64,000 nucleotides of DNA from Nostoc foliaceum FACHB-393 (GCF_014698505.1 NZ_JACJTD010000037.1:1-64000); one strand, 5' to 3'; positions 41,459 through 50,298 are shown, counted from the stretch's first letter. Numbers and translations: made by a program. The notes: generated by a model from the sequence alone, not told the origin.

Positions 41459-42355
41459 ATGGCCATTACAAAACGGCGACTACCGACATTTTTACAGTTT
41501 GGCAAAAGTCTCAATCTTTCCCAAAAACTCATGCTCATCGGGTTAGCCATTACCCTATTTTTCATTTTCCTGGCATTCTTCGCTCCCGTATTCCAGGCTT
41601 GGGGATGGCTGCAAAACCCCAAAGATTTTCTTTCTAATCCAATTCACGAGCCACCCTCAGCTAAACATTGGTTCGGTACTAGTCGCTTGGGCTATGATGT
41701 GTTCTCCCGGACATTGTTCGGCGCTCAAGCTGCTTTGCAGGTGGTAATTTTGGCAACAGCGCTGAGTATGATTATCGGTGTGCCTTTGGGGATGCTGAGT
41801 GGTTATCTCGGCGGGAAATTGGATAAAGTATTGCTGTTTATTATGGATAGCATCTACACCCTACCGGGGCTACTGCTGTCTGTGACGCTGGCGTTTGTGG
41901 TGGGGCGTGGAATATTAAATGCAGCGATCGCAATTAGCATTGCCTACATCCCCCAATATTACCGCGTTGTTCGCAACCACACTGTGAGCGTGAAAACTGA
42001 AGTATTCATAGAGGCTGCTCAAGCAATGGGTGCTTCTACTTGGGTTGTGCTTTCTCGTTATCTGTTTTTCAACGTCATTCAAAGCGTACCCGTCTTATTC
42101 ACACTCAACGCCGCTGATGCAATTTTAGTGTTGGGCGGTTTGGGCTTTCTGGGGTTAGGACTTCCCGAAGAAGTGCCAGAATGGGGACATGATTTAAAAC
42201 AAGCCCTAGAAGCTCTACCTACTGGCATTTGGTGGACTACACTTTTCCCTGGTTTAACCATGACATTCATGGTGGTAGGGTTATCACTACTTGGTGAAGG
42301 GTTAAACGAATTTGTCAATCCCCGGTTACGGAGAGAAAATAGAATCCGAAAATAG
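41459..42355 (+). CDS. Peptide/nickel-type ABC transporter permease (DppC-like)
   Basis: The 298-residue inner-membrane protein has an OppC-like N-terminal segment (TM about 25-47), the periplasmic motif HWFGTSRLGYDVFSRTLFGAQ near 68-88, then five TMs including VVILATALSMIIGVPLGMLSG. The cytosolic EAA loop, EAAQAMGASTWVVLSRYLF, contacts an ATPase. These features mark the second permease of dipeptide/oligopeptide/nickel importers. No partner permease, ATPase or binding-protein gene is near, so it must assemble with subunits encoded elsewhere. A small gene follows after 89 bp. Confidence 0.92.
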   Translation: MAITKRRLPTFLQFGKSLNLSQKLMLIGLAITLFFIFLAFFAPVFQAWGWLQNPKDFLSNPIHEPPSAKHWFGTSRLGYDVFSRTLFGAQAALQVVILATALSMIIGVPLGMLSGYLGGKLDKVLLFIMDSIYTLPGLLLSVTLAFVVGRGILNAAIAISIAYIPQYYRVVRNHTVSVKTEVFIEAAQAMGASTWVVLSRYLFFNVIQSVPVLFTLNAADAILVLGGLGFLGLGLPEEVPEWGHDLKQALEALPTGIWWTTLFPGLTMTFMVVGLSLLGEGLNEFVNPRLRRENRIRK

Positions 42356-42444
42356 TTAGTAAACAGTGGACACTTATCAGTCAACGGGCTGATCATTGAT
42401 AACTAGTAACTGATAACTGGTAATTGATAACTGGAGAGATTAGT

Positions 42445-42663
42445 GTGAAAGATAACCTGACGTTAATTGCCGCCGCTACTGGCGGGTTTATGCTTTCGAT
42501 TGCCCTTTCTGGCATCTTAAGAGGTGCTCCAGTTACAGGTTGGCAGGAGCAATCGAGTTTCCGCACCATGACTTTTGCTAATTTACAGAAATCGGAGTTG
42601 AAAGCCGCGCATCTTGATGTCGGGGATGAAAACGACTCGCACCCAATAAAACAGAAAATTTAG
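42445..42663 (+). CDS. Small membrane protein of unknown function
   Basis: The frame starts at a GTG at 42445, preceded by GGAGAG about 9 bases upstream, and codes for 72 residues. An N-terminal hydrophobic stretch (LTLIAAATGGFMLSIALSGIL, residues about 5-25) suggests a membrane anchor or signal; the C-terminal half is polar and acidic (LKAAHLDVGDENDSHP). It follows the ABC permease on the same strand. I do not recognise the family. Confidence 0.5.
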   Translation: MKDNLTLIAAATGGFMLSIALSGILRGAPVTGWQEQSSFRTMTFANLQKSELKAAHLDVGDENDSHPIKQKI

Positions 42664-42858
42664 AATTTTTTCGTGCCAAAATGCTAAAACGCTAAGTACA
42701 GATTTGCCTCAAACTTTGACGACTTGAGCTTGAAAATCGAAACGCTCTAATACACAGAAGTTTAGTATGTGGCTATTTTATTGCCTACAAACTTGTGCAA
42801 AGCTGTACTACGATGCTTTTTAAGCCGAAAATTTGCGGCTTGGTCTGAGGATTTTAAA

Positions 42859-43761
42859 GTGGTGAGTTCTCAAGTAATTGGCATTGATGTAGGGGGAACG
42901 GCAATTAAGCTGGGGCGTTTTGCCGCTGATGGTACTTGTCTGCAATCTTTGACTGTGGCGGCTCCCCAACCGACAACACCGGAGGCGGTGCTGGCGGTGA
43001 TTGTAGATGCGATCGCGCAAATTGATCCTCTGGATCAAACTGTTGCTATTGGTGTTGGGACTCCTGGCCCATCCGATGCAGCAGGACGCATTGCTAAAAT
43101 CGCTATTAACTTGCCTGGATGGATCGATGTACCTTTGGCAGATTGGTTAGAAGCTAAAACTGGCAAACCGACTGCGATCGCTAACGATGCTAATTGCGCT
43201 CTTTTGGGAGAAGCTTGGTTAGGTGCCGGTCGCCACTTTCAAAATCTGATTCTGCTAACTTTAGGAACTGGGGTTGGTGGCGCAATTATCCTAGATGGCA
43301 AACTATTTATTGGACATCAAGGAGCCGCCGGGGAATTGGGTTTAATTTCATTAAATCCAGATGGCCCAATTTGTAATAGTGGCAATCAAGGCTCTTTGGA
43401 ACAATATGCCTCTGCTACTGCAATTCGTCGCCGCACTCTCAAGGAACCCGTCGAATTGGGTTTTCTTGCCCAACAAGGAGATGCCGCAGCATTGACTTTT
43501 TGGGAGAAATATGGTAGGAATTTGGGGATTGGTTTGACGAGTTTGATTTATGTACTCACACCGCAAGCGATCGTCATTGGTGGCGGTATAAGTGGCAGCT
43601 TTGAATTTTTCATACCAGCAGTCAAGGCAGAAATTGAGAAGCGAGTTCAGCCTTTATCACGAGCGGGTTTACAAATATTACCAGCGGAGTTAGGCAATTT
43701 TGCTGGGATAGTAGGTGCAGCAAAGTTGGCATGGCAAAACTATATAATTCGTAATTCGTAA
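42859..43761 (+). CDS. ROK family sugar kinase
   Basis: The 300-residue protein is taken from the GTG at 42859 (GAGG lies about 9 bases upstream; a second GTG follows at 42862); the frame is open to 42769 but those residues are not family-like. ROK signatures are GIDVGGTAIKLGRF (ATP-binding), the catalytic Asp in IANDANCALLGEAWLG, LGTGVGGAIILDG and GHQGAAGELG. The following segment reads PICNSGNQGSLEQYAS, so the usual zinc-binding CxCGxxGC is missing most cysteines. It probably phosphorylates glucose or a related sugar. Length is normal. Confidence 0.88.
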   Translation: MVSSQVIGIDVGGTAIKLGRFAADGTCLQSLTVAAPQPTTPEAVLAVIVDAIAQIDPLDQTVAIGVGTPGPSDAAGRIAKIAINLPGWIDVPLADWLEAKTGKPTAIANDANCALLGEAWLGAGRHFQNLILLTLGTGVGGAIILDGKLFIGHQGAAGELGLISLNPDGPICNSGNQGSLEQYASATAIRRRTLKEPVELGFLAQQGDAAALTFWEKYGRNLGIGLTSLIYVLTPQAIVIGGGISGSFEFFIPAVKAEIEKRVQPLSRAGLQILPAELGNFAGIVGAAKLAWQNYIIRNS

Positions 43762-43763
43762 TA

Positions 43764-44186
43764 CTAAGACAAAGAATATCCTGTTGCTTTCTTAACGTAT
43801 TTCACAACTTTTTCATAAGATTCGGGATTACTTACAGGGTTGATGATGATGGGAATAGTGCCATCTGGCAACCAAAAAGTTATCCTGCCGTTCGGTTCAT
43901 GACAAAAGGAACTGATGCAGTTGAGATTAATTACATATTCGTTTTTTTCGTACAGGATTTTCACCCAGTGGGCATGATCTAATTCCAACCCCGTCACACA
44001 TTCTAAGTAATCGAGAATCTTTTGATAATCTTCCAAGTTACTTTGCGGGTTAATCACTATTGGTATGGCACTATCGGGTAACCAAAAAGTAACCCTGCCG
44101 TTCAGTTCATAACAAAAAGCATGAACACGTTCAAAATTCACTACATATTCTCTCCTTTCGTAAAGGATTTTCACCCAGTACGCCAC
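43764..44186 (-). CDS. Duplicated-domain protein of unknown function
   Basis: The 140-residue protein is two copies of a roughly 70-residue unit. Each unit reads WVKILYExxEYVxN, then FCxExNGRxTFWLPDxxIPIxINPxSN and a helix ending in TG. The copies (about 3-72 and 73-140) share more than half their residues, so it arose by internal duplication. No catalytic motif, signal or membrane segment is visible. The repeat, with its conserved Trp, Cys and NGR/TFWLPD core, looks like a small alpha-beta fold. It ends 2 bp from the end of the ROK gene, convergent with it. Confidence 0.7.
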   Translation of the reverse strand: MAYWVKILYERREYVVNFERVHAFCYELNGRVTFWLPDSAIPIVINPQSNLEDYQKILDYLECVTGLELDHAHWVKILYEKNEYVINLNCISSFCHEPNGRITFWLPDGTIPIIINPVSNPESYEKVVKYVKKATGYSLS

Positions 44187-44307
44187 AACATCTCCCCAAT
44201 TACGAATGATGCACCCTGTATATCCAAATCTACTGAAGCCTTAAGTTAATGTTGCTGTGTACCAATTAAAAATTAATTTTTAATTTCTAATTTTTAATTT
44301 TTAATTG

Positions 44308-45945
44308 TTATGACACCTCCAATGGTGTTGGTGTCCCTGAAGTTGAGAGAGAAAGAGCGATCGCTGCTTGAATAAACCCTTTAAATAAAGGATGAGGGCA
44401 ACTGGGGCGCGATTGAAATTCTGGATGAAATTGGCAAGCAAGAAAGAATGGGTGCTTGGGTAATTCCACAATTTCAACTAAGTGTCCATCGGGAGAAGTA
44501 CCACTGATTACATAGCCAGATTTTAATAACAGATCGCGGTAAGCATTGTTGAACTCATACCGATGTCGATGTCGTTCATAAATTACATCTTCTTGATAAA
44601 GCTTGAAAGCCAGTGTATCAGGGAGAACACGACAAGGATATAGCCCCAAGCGCATTGTACCCCCTAAATCGACTACTTCCTGCTGTCCTGGCAATAAATT
44701 GATTACCGGATCAGTTGTATGAGCGTCAAATTCAGCACTATTAGCACCTGTTAATCCCCCTACGTGCCTAGCCCATTCAATCACAGAACATTGCATTCCC
44801 AGGCATAAACCCAAAAAGGGGATTTGGCGATCGCGGGCGTATCTAATGGCGGCAATTTTGCCATCTACCCCCCGAACACCAAAACCTCCTGGCACAACTA
44901 TGCCATCGACACCCTCAAGATAAGTTTCGGGCGGTTCGGTTTCCAAATCTTCTGAATTTATCCAACGCAGGCGCAGTTTGCCATAAGTGGAGATTGCAGC
45001 ATGATTTAATGCTTCCACTACAGATAGGTAGGCATCACTTAACTGCACATATTTACCAACAATGGCAATTTCTAGCTCGTGCTTGGGGCTATGTAACCGT
45101 TGTACCAAGGTTTGCCACTGCGTCAAATCTGGTTTGCGTTGTTCCATTTGCAGCAAGTTCAGCACTTGTTCTGCCATTCCTTCCCGTTCTAGATTCAGGG
45201 GTACTTCATAGATACTTTTGGCATCTTGAGAAGTGATGACGCATTCTTCAGGGACATCGCAAAATCCCGACAATTTCTGCTTTAATCCCTTCGGTAAGGG
45301 GCGATCGCTCCGACAAACTAAAATATCTGGTTGAATACCAATGGATCTCAGTTCTTTAACTGAATGCTGCGTTGGCTTAGTTTTCATCTCACCCGCAGAA
45401 GCAATCCACGGTACCAACGTTACATGCATATACAGCACATTCTGCCGTCCCACTTCTTTGCGGAACTGACGAATTGCTTCCAAAAACGGCAGTGATTCAA
45501 TATCTCCCACCGTACCGCCGATTTCTGTAATTACTACAGATGGATTTGTACTTTTAGCAACTCGCAGAATCCGCTCTTTAATTTCATTAGTAATATGAGG
45601 AATAACCTGTACTGTGCCGCCATTGTAGTCTCCGCGTCGCTCTTTATTGATAACTGCCTGGTAAATCGAGCCAGTCGTTACACAGTTCAAACGCGACATT
45701 GAGGTATCGGTAAAGCGTTCGTAATGCCCCAAGTCCAAATCTGTCTCCGCACCATCCTGGGTAACGAATACTTCCCCATGCTGAAAGGGACTCATTGTGC
45801 CAGGATCGATATTGATATAAGGGTCGAGTTTGAGAATCGACACGGAATATTCGCGCGACTTAAGCAAACGCCCTAGACTTGCTGCTACAATGCCCTTACC
45901 AATACTGGAAACTACGCCCCCAGTTACAAAAATAAACTTAGTCAT
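44308..45945 (-). CDS. pyrG: CTP synthase
   Basis: The 545-residue enzyme aminates UTP to CTP with glutamine and ATP. The N-terminal synthetase half has KFIFVTGGVVSSIGKGIVAASLG, KLDPYINIDPGTMSPFQHGEV and GGTVGDIESLPFLEAIRQ. The C-terminal class I amidotransferase half has GGFGVRG, the nucleophile Cys381 in FLGLCLGMQC and the His/Glu pair in CQFHPEFQSRP. Length is normal and the start (MTKFIFVTGG) is standard. It is divergently placed from the amidase gene with 84 bp between. Confidence 0.98.
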   Translation of the reverse strand: MTKFIFVTGGVVSSIGKGIVAASLGRLLKSREYSVSILKLDPYINIDPGTMSPFQHGEVFVTQDGAETDLDLGHYERFTDTSMSRLNCVTTGSIYQAVINKERRGDYNGGTVQVIPHITNEIKERILRVAKSTNPSVVITEIGGTVGDIESLPFLEAIRQFRKEVGRQNVLYMHVTLVPWIASAGEMKTKPTQHSVKELRSIGIQPDILVCRSDRPLPKGLKQKLSGFCDVPEECVITSQDAKSIYEVPLNLEREGMAEQVLNLLQMEQRKPDLTQWQTLVQRLHSPKHELEIAIVGKYVQLSDAYLSVVEALNHAAISTYGKLRLRWINSEDLETEPPETYLEGVDGIVVPGGFGVRGVDGKIAAIRYARDRQIPFLGLCLGMQCSVIEWARHVGGLTGANSAEFDAHTTDPVINLLPGQQEVVDLGGTMRLGLYPCRVLPDTLAFKLYQEDVIYERHRHRYEFNNAYRDLLLKSGYVISGTSPDGHLVEIVELPKHPFFLACQFHPEFQSRPSCPHPLFKGFIQAAIALSLSTSGTPTPLEVS

Positions 45946-46029
45946 AGTAGTTTAAATTTCTAACAACTTCTAAAAAGACATCCCGTCATTGTGCCACAGT
46001 TGTTGTGGTGTAATCTTCTGTGATTTGCT

Positions 46030-47784
46030 GTGAAAAACCTTCTAGGATTAGTAATATTAGGCTGTATTCTCACTTCCTCCGTAGCATTGGCAGAGCCATC
46101 TCTTATAGTCGTTTTTCCCCAAACAAACTACCAGACGAGTGCCCAAAAAATATTCTTTCTGGGAACTGCACCACCAGATGGTCAGGTTTTGATCAATAGT
46201 AAGCCAATTACCCGCAGCAAAGCTGGTCATTTTTCCCCTAGTTTTCCCTTGCAGTTGGGGGAGAATCTTTTTACTGTGCGTCACAACAATCAAGAACTCC
46301 AGATTAAAGTGACAAGGCTTACCACTAGCCCTGAGCTACCACAGGGGTTAGCCTTTGCTAAAGATTCCCTGACTCCCGCAGCTGACATTGCCAGACTACC
46401 AGGAGAGCTAATTTGTTTTAGTGCGATCGCACCCCCTAACGCTAATGTCTCTGTCAACTTAGCTAATCAAACTATTGCTCTTTCACCTCAACCACAACAG
46501 GCACAACTACCAAGTAATTTGGCAGCTCTGACAGGGCAAAATCAACCTTATGCCCAGTCTAGCGTAGGTAATTATAAAGGTTGTACCACAGTGGCAACAG
46601 CCGCCGATCTGGGACAACCTCAGTTTCAACTGACGCTCAATGGCAAGACGATAACTCAACCAGGGGCTGGTAAAATTCAAATCCTCTCAAGAGCAGAGTT
46701 GCCAGTTTCTGAGGTGATAGTAGAGTCAGGCGTGGCTCGCACTGGCCCAAGCACCGATTATTCTCGACTTACACCACTGCCTAAAGGCACACGCGCAACA
46801 GTAACAGGTAGGGAAGGTGAATGGTTGCGCCTAGACTATGGCGCTTGGATTAATAGTCAGGAAACCCGCATTCTACCTAGTGTAATTCCGCCACAAACAA
46901 TAATTCGCAGTGTCGGATACCGTCAACTCCCTGGTGCAACAGAGATCATTTTCCCCTTACAAGTTCCCGTTCCTGTGAGCGTACAACAAAGTGAGGGTGC
47001 TTTCGCTCTCACTCTCTACAATACCACTGCTCAAACGGACATTATTCGCCTGGATGATGACCCCCTAATTTCTCGCCTAGATTGGCAACAAGAGGCTCCA
47101 GAACAAGTAAAATACACCTTTAACCTCAAAAAAGCTCAACAGTGGGGATATAAGCTGAGATACGACGGTACAACCCTGGTTTTGGCTTTGCGTCATCCGC
47201 CGAAAATTGGGAACACAAGACGCAAGCCTTTAGCTAATCTCAAGATTGTACTTGATCCTGGGCATGGCGGTAAAGAATCTGGTGCCAGTGGCCCAACTGG
47301 ATATTTAGAAAAAGATGTCAATTTGGTGATATCCAAGTTGCTGCGGGATGAGTTGGTGAAGCGAGGAGCAACGGTGGTGATGACGCGGGAGGATGATAAG
47401 GACGTTTCGCTAGTAGAACGTCAGGCAATTATCAATCAAGAAGAACCTGCGATTGCTCTTTCTATACACCACAACTCCCTACCCGATAATGGCGATGCCG
47501 AAAAAACCAAGGGATTCGGCACGTTTTGGTATCATCCCCAAGCTCACAGCCCCGCAATATTTTTACAAAACTATGTAGTAAAAAAACTTAGCAAACCTTA
47601 TTATGGCGTGTTTTGGAACAACCTAGCGTTGACACGTCCAGCTGCTGCGCCATCAGTCTTGCTGGAATTGGGTTTTATGAGCAATCCCGATGAATTTGAG
47701 CAGGTGGTGAACCCAGAAGAACAAAAGAAAATGGCAAATGCGATCGCTCAAGGGATTACTGAGTGGTTTAGGAGTGTTCGCTGA
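46030..47784 (+). CDS. N-acetylmuramoyl-L-alanine amidase with SH3-like domain
   Basis: The 584-residue protein starts at a GTG (MKNLLGLVILGC) and has a signal peptide cleaved near VALA-EP. The middle part includes an SH3b-like region (about 235-285, VARTGPSTDYSRLTPLPKGTRATVTGREGEWLRL) and a beta-rich region. The C-terminal Amidase_3 domain (about 405-580) has zinc ligands His412 (DPGHGG), Glu427 (YLEKDVN) and His480 (SIHHNS), and the catalytic Glu in LLELGFMSN. It cleaves peptidoglycan between muramic acid and the peptide in the periplasm. AmiC-like enzymes of this group perforate septa in Nostoc, but this one lacks a clear AMIN domain, so its exact role is open. Confidence 0.9.
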   Translation: MKNLLGLVILGCILTSSVALAEPSLIVVFPQTNYQTSAQKIFFLGTAPPDGQVLINSKPITRSKAGHFSPSFPLQLGENLFTVRHNNQELQIKVTRLTTSPELPQGLAFAKDSLTPAADIARLPGELICFSAIAPPNANVSVNLANQTIALSPQPQQAQLPSNLAALTGQNQPYAQSSVGNYKGCTTVATAADLGQPQFQLTLNGKTITQPGAGKIQILSRAELPVSEVIVESGVARTGPSTDYSRLTPLPKGTRATVTGREGEWLRLDYGAWINSQETRILPSVIPPQTIIRSVGYRQLPGATEIIFPLQVPVPVSVQQSEGAFALTLYNTTAQTDIIRLDDDPLISRLDWQQEAPEQVKYTFNLKKAQQWGYKLRYDGTTLVLALRHPPKIGNTRRKPLANLKIVLDPGHGGKESGASGPTGYLEKDVNLVISKLLRDELVKRGATVVMTREDDKDVSLVERQAIINQEEPAIALSIHHNSLPDNGDAEKTKGFGTFWYHPQAHSPAIFLQNYVVKKLSKPYYGVFWNNLALTRPAAAPSVLLELGFMSNPDEFEQVVNPEEQKKMANAIAQGITEWFRSVR

Positions 47785-47792
47785 CGTACTCC

Positions 47793-47810
47793 CCGCGCAT
47801 TTATGCGCGG
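47793..47810. other. Hairpin just after the amidase gene, IS605-end-like
   Basis: CCGCGCAT-TT-ATGCGCGG is preceded by GACGTACTCC, a string like that found at ends of IS200/IS605-family elements in cyanobacteria. It begins 8 bp after the stop codon and could be a terminator or the decayed end of a mobile element. No transposase frame is near. Confidence 0.35.
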
Positions 47811-48031
47811 CAATTCCGCATCTGGTTCCATATTTTAAGTTAGGCGATCGCAAAACTCAGCTAGCAACAAAACCCAAAAATTATTAATTACGAATTAGGT
47901 TAGCGTAGCAGAGTGTAGCCCATTACGAATTAAGTTAATACCTTGCTATATTTTGATTTCAGTGCTTCTACAGTGCCATAACCGCTTTGATTGCGGGTAG
48001 AAATATATGAAATCTGATATTTTTAAAGTGT

Positions 48032-48409
48032 ATGTGTTTTAAAATAGGCGGCATGGTAGGAGCGATCGCTATTTTATTGAGTAATGGCAGTGCAATCGCC
48101 CAAGATGCAGAAAGATATGTCACTGTGGGGCATGATAAATTAGGAAACAGCGTAGCTCTGGATACGGAAACAATCAAGGGCACGACATACAAGCTTTACG
48201 GGATGTATGGAGATGGCATCTTCGAGACTACCTTCGATGCATCGTGCAAAGAATCGCGCCTTTTTCTCAATCGCATTGCCATTTACGGTTCAGAAGGACA
48301 GCTACTTGAAGAGGATAAGGAGAAAGGAGAAATACCTTTTGTAGCAAGTTCTTCACCAGGCAAAGGAATGAAAATTGTTTGTCAAAAGATTGGTGCCCGT
48401 GGTTGGTAG
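48032..48409 (+). CDS. Small exported protein, surface-adhesin-E-like
   Basis: The 125-residue product starts at 48032 or at the ATG at 48053 (Met8). Residues 8-24 form a signal-like segment ending AIAQ. The mature part (ERYVTVGHDKLGNSVALDTETI, then CKESRLFLNRIAIYGSEGQLL and SPGKGMKIVCQK) has two cysteines and a beta-rich pattern like bacterial surface-adhesin E proteins. The match is by pattern only. It is likely periplasmic or surface-exposed. Promoter and terminator are not clear; repeats follow. Confidence 0.6.
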   Translation: MCFKIGGMVGAIAILLSNGSAIAQDAERYVTVGHDKLGNSVALDTETIKGTTYKLYGMYGDGIFETTFDASCKESRLFLNRIAIYGSEGQLLEEDKEKGEIPFVASSSPGKGMKIVCQKIGARGW

Positions 48410-48602
48410 TTGCTCAATATTTTAGAAGTAGAGAATGGGGAATGGGGGGGAAGAGGAGCAGGGGGAGCAGGGTAGACAAGGGGACAAAGGGACAAGGGGA
48501 CAAGGGGGACAAGGGAGAATTCTTAAACAAGTTTCTTCCTTGTCTCCCCCCTCTTCCTTGTCTTTTCCCAATGCCCAATGCCCAATGCCCAGCTAAAAAA
48601 TA
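48410..48602. repeat. G-rich and GACAAGGGG repeats between convergent genes
   Basis: A G-rich run (GGGGAATGGGGGGGAAGAG) is followed by tandem GGGACAAGG units at about 48475-48515, the reverse complement of the motif in the leuC-leuD array. Then come TCTTCCTTGTCTCCCCCC and three copies of CCCAATG(C) near 48565-48590. No gene. Confidence 0.75.
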
Positions 48603-49211
48603 CTAAGGACAAAATAACGTGTCACGCGTATCTCGTCCTGTAATGGGATTAGTTCCCTTGGCAAGTTTGCACAATTTTTTTTGCTCATCCGAACGCAGTA
48701 GCGTATCGGTAAAATCTGCCCCATCAATGATTGCACCATCAAATCTGGCGTTAGCAGCAAAGGCACCCTCCAACAGTGCATTTGTCAAATTTGCTCTCAC
48801 TAAACGAGCTGAGTCTAAAGTGGCATTTCTCAAGTCAGCTCCCTCCAAATTCGCAGACTCCAAATTTGCTGCAAAGAAACTAACACCGTGCAAATTAGCG
48901 TGGCTGAAGTTGCTCTGGCGAAGATTAGCTTTGGTAAAGCTGGAGTCTGTTAAATCACGTCCTGAGAAATCAGCCTCGACCAAAATTTCTTTATTAAATT
49001 CGAGTGCCAAAGCTGTTGGAGCAAAACCTACGGTTGTCGTGATGCCAACTATTCCCCAAAGAAATAAGCTGAGTATACTTGCCCAAAAGTGATAGTCTGT
49101 TTTACGCTTCAACCCAAACTGTGTTCGGGATGAGTCGAGTGTAGAACCAGCTGTGCGTAGGCGTAGCCCGCCGCAGGCATCGCTTAACCTAGAATTCATA
49201 GAATTCATCAT
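48603..49211 (-). CDS. Pentapeptide-repeat protein, probably thylakoid lumen
   Basis: The frame can start at a TTG at 49223, but the ATG at 49211 is preferred (MMNSMNSRLSD), giving 202 residues. A hydrophobic segment (about 42-66, ILSLFLWGIVGITTTVGFAPTALA) looks like a signal for export. Then come about 15 A(D/N)Lxx pentapeptide units (FSGRDLTDSSFTKANL, NLESANLEGADL), forming a right-handed beta helix, and a C-terminal Cys pair (KKLCKLAKG, TLFCP), as in lumenal pentapeptide proteins. The N-terminal SDACGGLRLRTAG is coded by a 29-bp dispersed repeat. Function is unknown. Confidence 0.8.
   Translation of the reverse strand: MMNSMNSRLSDACGGLRLRTAGSTLDSSRTQFGLKRKTDYHFWASILSLFLWGIVGITTTVGFAPTALALEFNKEILVEADFSGRDLTDSSFTKANLRQSNFSHANLHGVSFFAANLESANLEGADLRNATLDSARLVRANLTNALLEGAFAANARFDGAIIDGADFTDTLLRSDEQKKLCKLAKGTNPITGRDTRDTLFCP
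49155..49183. repeat. 29-bp dispersed repeat inside the pentapeptide gene
   Basis: GCGTAGGCGTAGCCCGCCGC followed by AGGCATCGC. It is the reference copy: those in the WD40 gene (12847-12875) and the monooxygenase gene (18399-18427) differ from it at three positions each. Confidence 0.85.
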
Positions 49212-49222
49212 ATTTTTAATCA

Positions 49223-49768
49223 ATGGCTAACCTTCCTCCATCTCATTATCCAGATATTGGTCATTTAGGAGAAGACCTAGTAGTCCAATGGTTGCAATCT
49301 ACAGGGTGGATAATTCTCCATCGTCGCTTTTCTAGCCGCTGGGGAGAAATCGATATCATCGCCCAATATGATGGAAAATCTGGGGAACCAGAGGAACAGA
49401 CAGAGAACTTCTTAGTGGCTCAACGTCCCACTACTGCTAACAGCACTCAGCACTCGATGCTGGCATTTGTTGAAGTGAAAACCCGCAGTTCAGGTAGTTG
49501 GGATGCAGGCGGAAGAAACGCAATCACCCCACAAAAGCAAGCAAAAATCTGGCGGACAGCTGGAATATTCTTAGCACAGTGCCCTGAGAAGGCAGATTAT
49601 TCTTGCCGATTTGATGTTGCTATTGTCTACTGTCAAAGAATATCAAAAAATCTGACTGAGGTTCCAGCAACCCAGGAAGCTCTAGCTACTTCATCAGCAG
49701 CGGGATATAAATTTAAGCTGCAAGAATACATTCTGGCAGCTTTCGACTCTTCAATTGATAATGGTTAA
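49223..49768 (+). CDS. YraN/UPF0102 family endonuclease-like protein
   Basis: The 181-residue protein has the YraN pattern: GHLGEDLVVQWLQSTGWIILHRRF, then RWGEIDIIAQ (Glu42, Asp44) and FVEVKTRSS (Glu84, Lys86), the PD-(D/E)xK nuclease site. A loop of about 27 residues (52-78, polar, with SGEPEEQTENF) is inserted between these strands, and the protein is longer than the usual 120 residues. The family is widespread, with unclear DNA-repair or competence links. Its ATG lies 11 bp from the pentapeptide gene start on the other strand. Confidence 0.88.
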   Translation: MANLPPSHYPDIGHLGEDLVVQWLQSTGWIILHRRFSSRWGEIDIIAQYDGKSGEPEEQTENFLVAQRPTTANSTQHSMLAFVEVKTRSSGSWDAGGRNAITPQKQAKIWRTAGIFLAQCPEKADYSCRFDVAIVYCQRISKNLTEVPATQEALATSSAAGYKFKLQEYILAAFDSSIDNG

Positions 49769-49838
49769 TTGGTAATGGATAAAATATCTTGATTACCAAT
49801 GACCAATAATTTTGTAGTAGCGTTACAACCAAATAGAG

Positions 49839-50228
49839 TCACGCCAAAGTTTCTGGACAGTAGCCTAAGCCCCGGACAAACTGTTGCCGGAATGCCTCGA
49901 TTTCGTCTCTCTCTGGGCTACCATGAGAGACGATCGCAACCTGATAGCGACGCATCACGTCCACAGGGCACTGTCCCGCTTCCAAACTCCAGAGTGCCAT
50001 TTGCACCCTCATTGGCGGTTCGTAGCTAATTCCTAATTCATTTAGAAAAGCCCGAAAGTCGCCATCTTCTTGGGGCGAGACTTGACCTCTGAGTTTGATC
50101 CTAACCACCCAGCCATCTATTTGATGAATTACGGTGACGAATGAAACTGGTGTCTGGGGTCTAGCGTGCAGGTGTTGAACGACCCTCAGGGTTAGACTGG
50201 CATTTGCCAGATAGTACAAGTATTCCAT
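49839..50228 (-). CDS. Conserved cyanobacterial hypothetical protein
   Basis: The 129-residue protein (MEYLYYLANASLTLRVVQHL) has no motif I recognise. It looks alpha-beta: IDGWVVRIKLRGQVSPQEDGDFRAFLNELGI in the middle, then VDVMRRYQVAIVSHGSPERDEIEAFRQQF. It has no signal or membrane segment. The frame and codon use look real, and it has a normal ATG start. It is divergent from queA, with a strong hairpin between. Confidence 0.65.
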   Translation of the reverse strand: MEYLYYLANASLTLRVVQHLHARPQTPVSFVTVIHQIDGWVVRIKLRGQVSPQEDGDFRAFLNELGISYEPPMRVQMALWSLEAGQCPVDVMRRYQVAIVSHGSPERDEIEAFRQQFVRGLGYCPETLA

Positions 50229-50298
50229 GTTTGTTGGTGCTTGGGATCAAAGCCAATCCTACATATATATATTCGTCAATCAGTGCCTGTTCCCGGTA

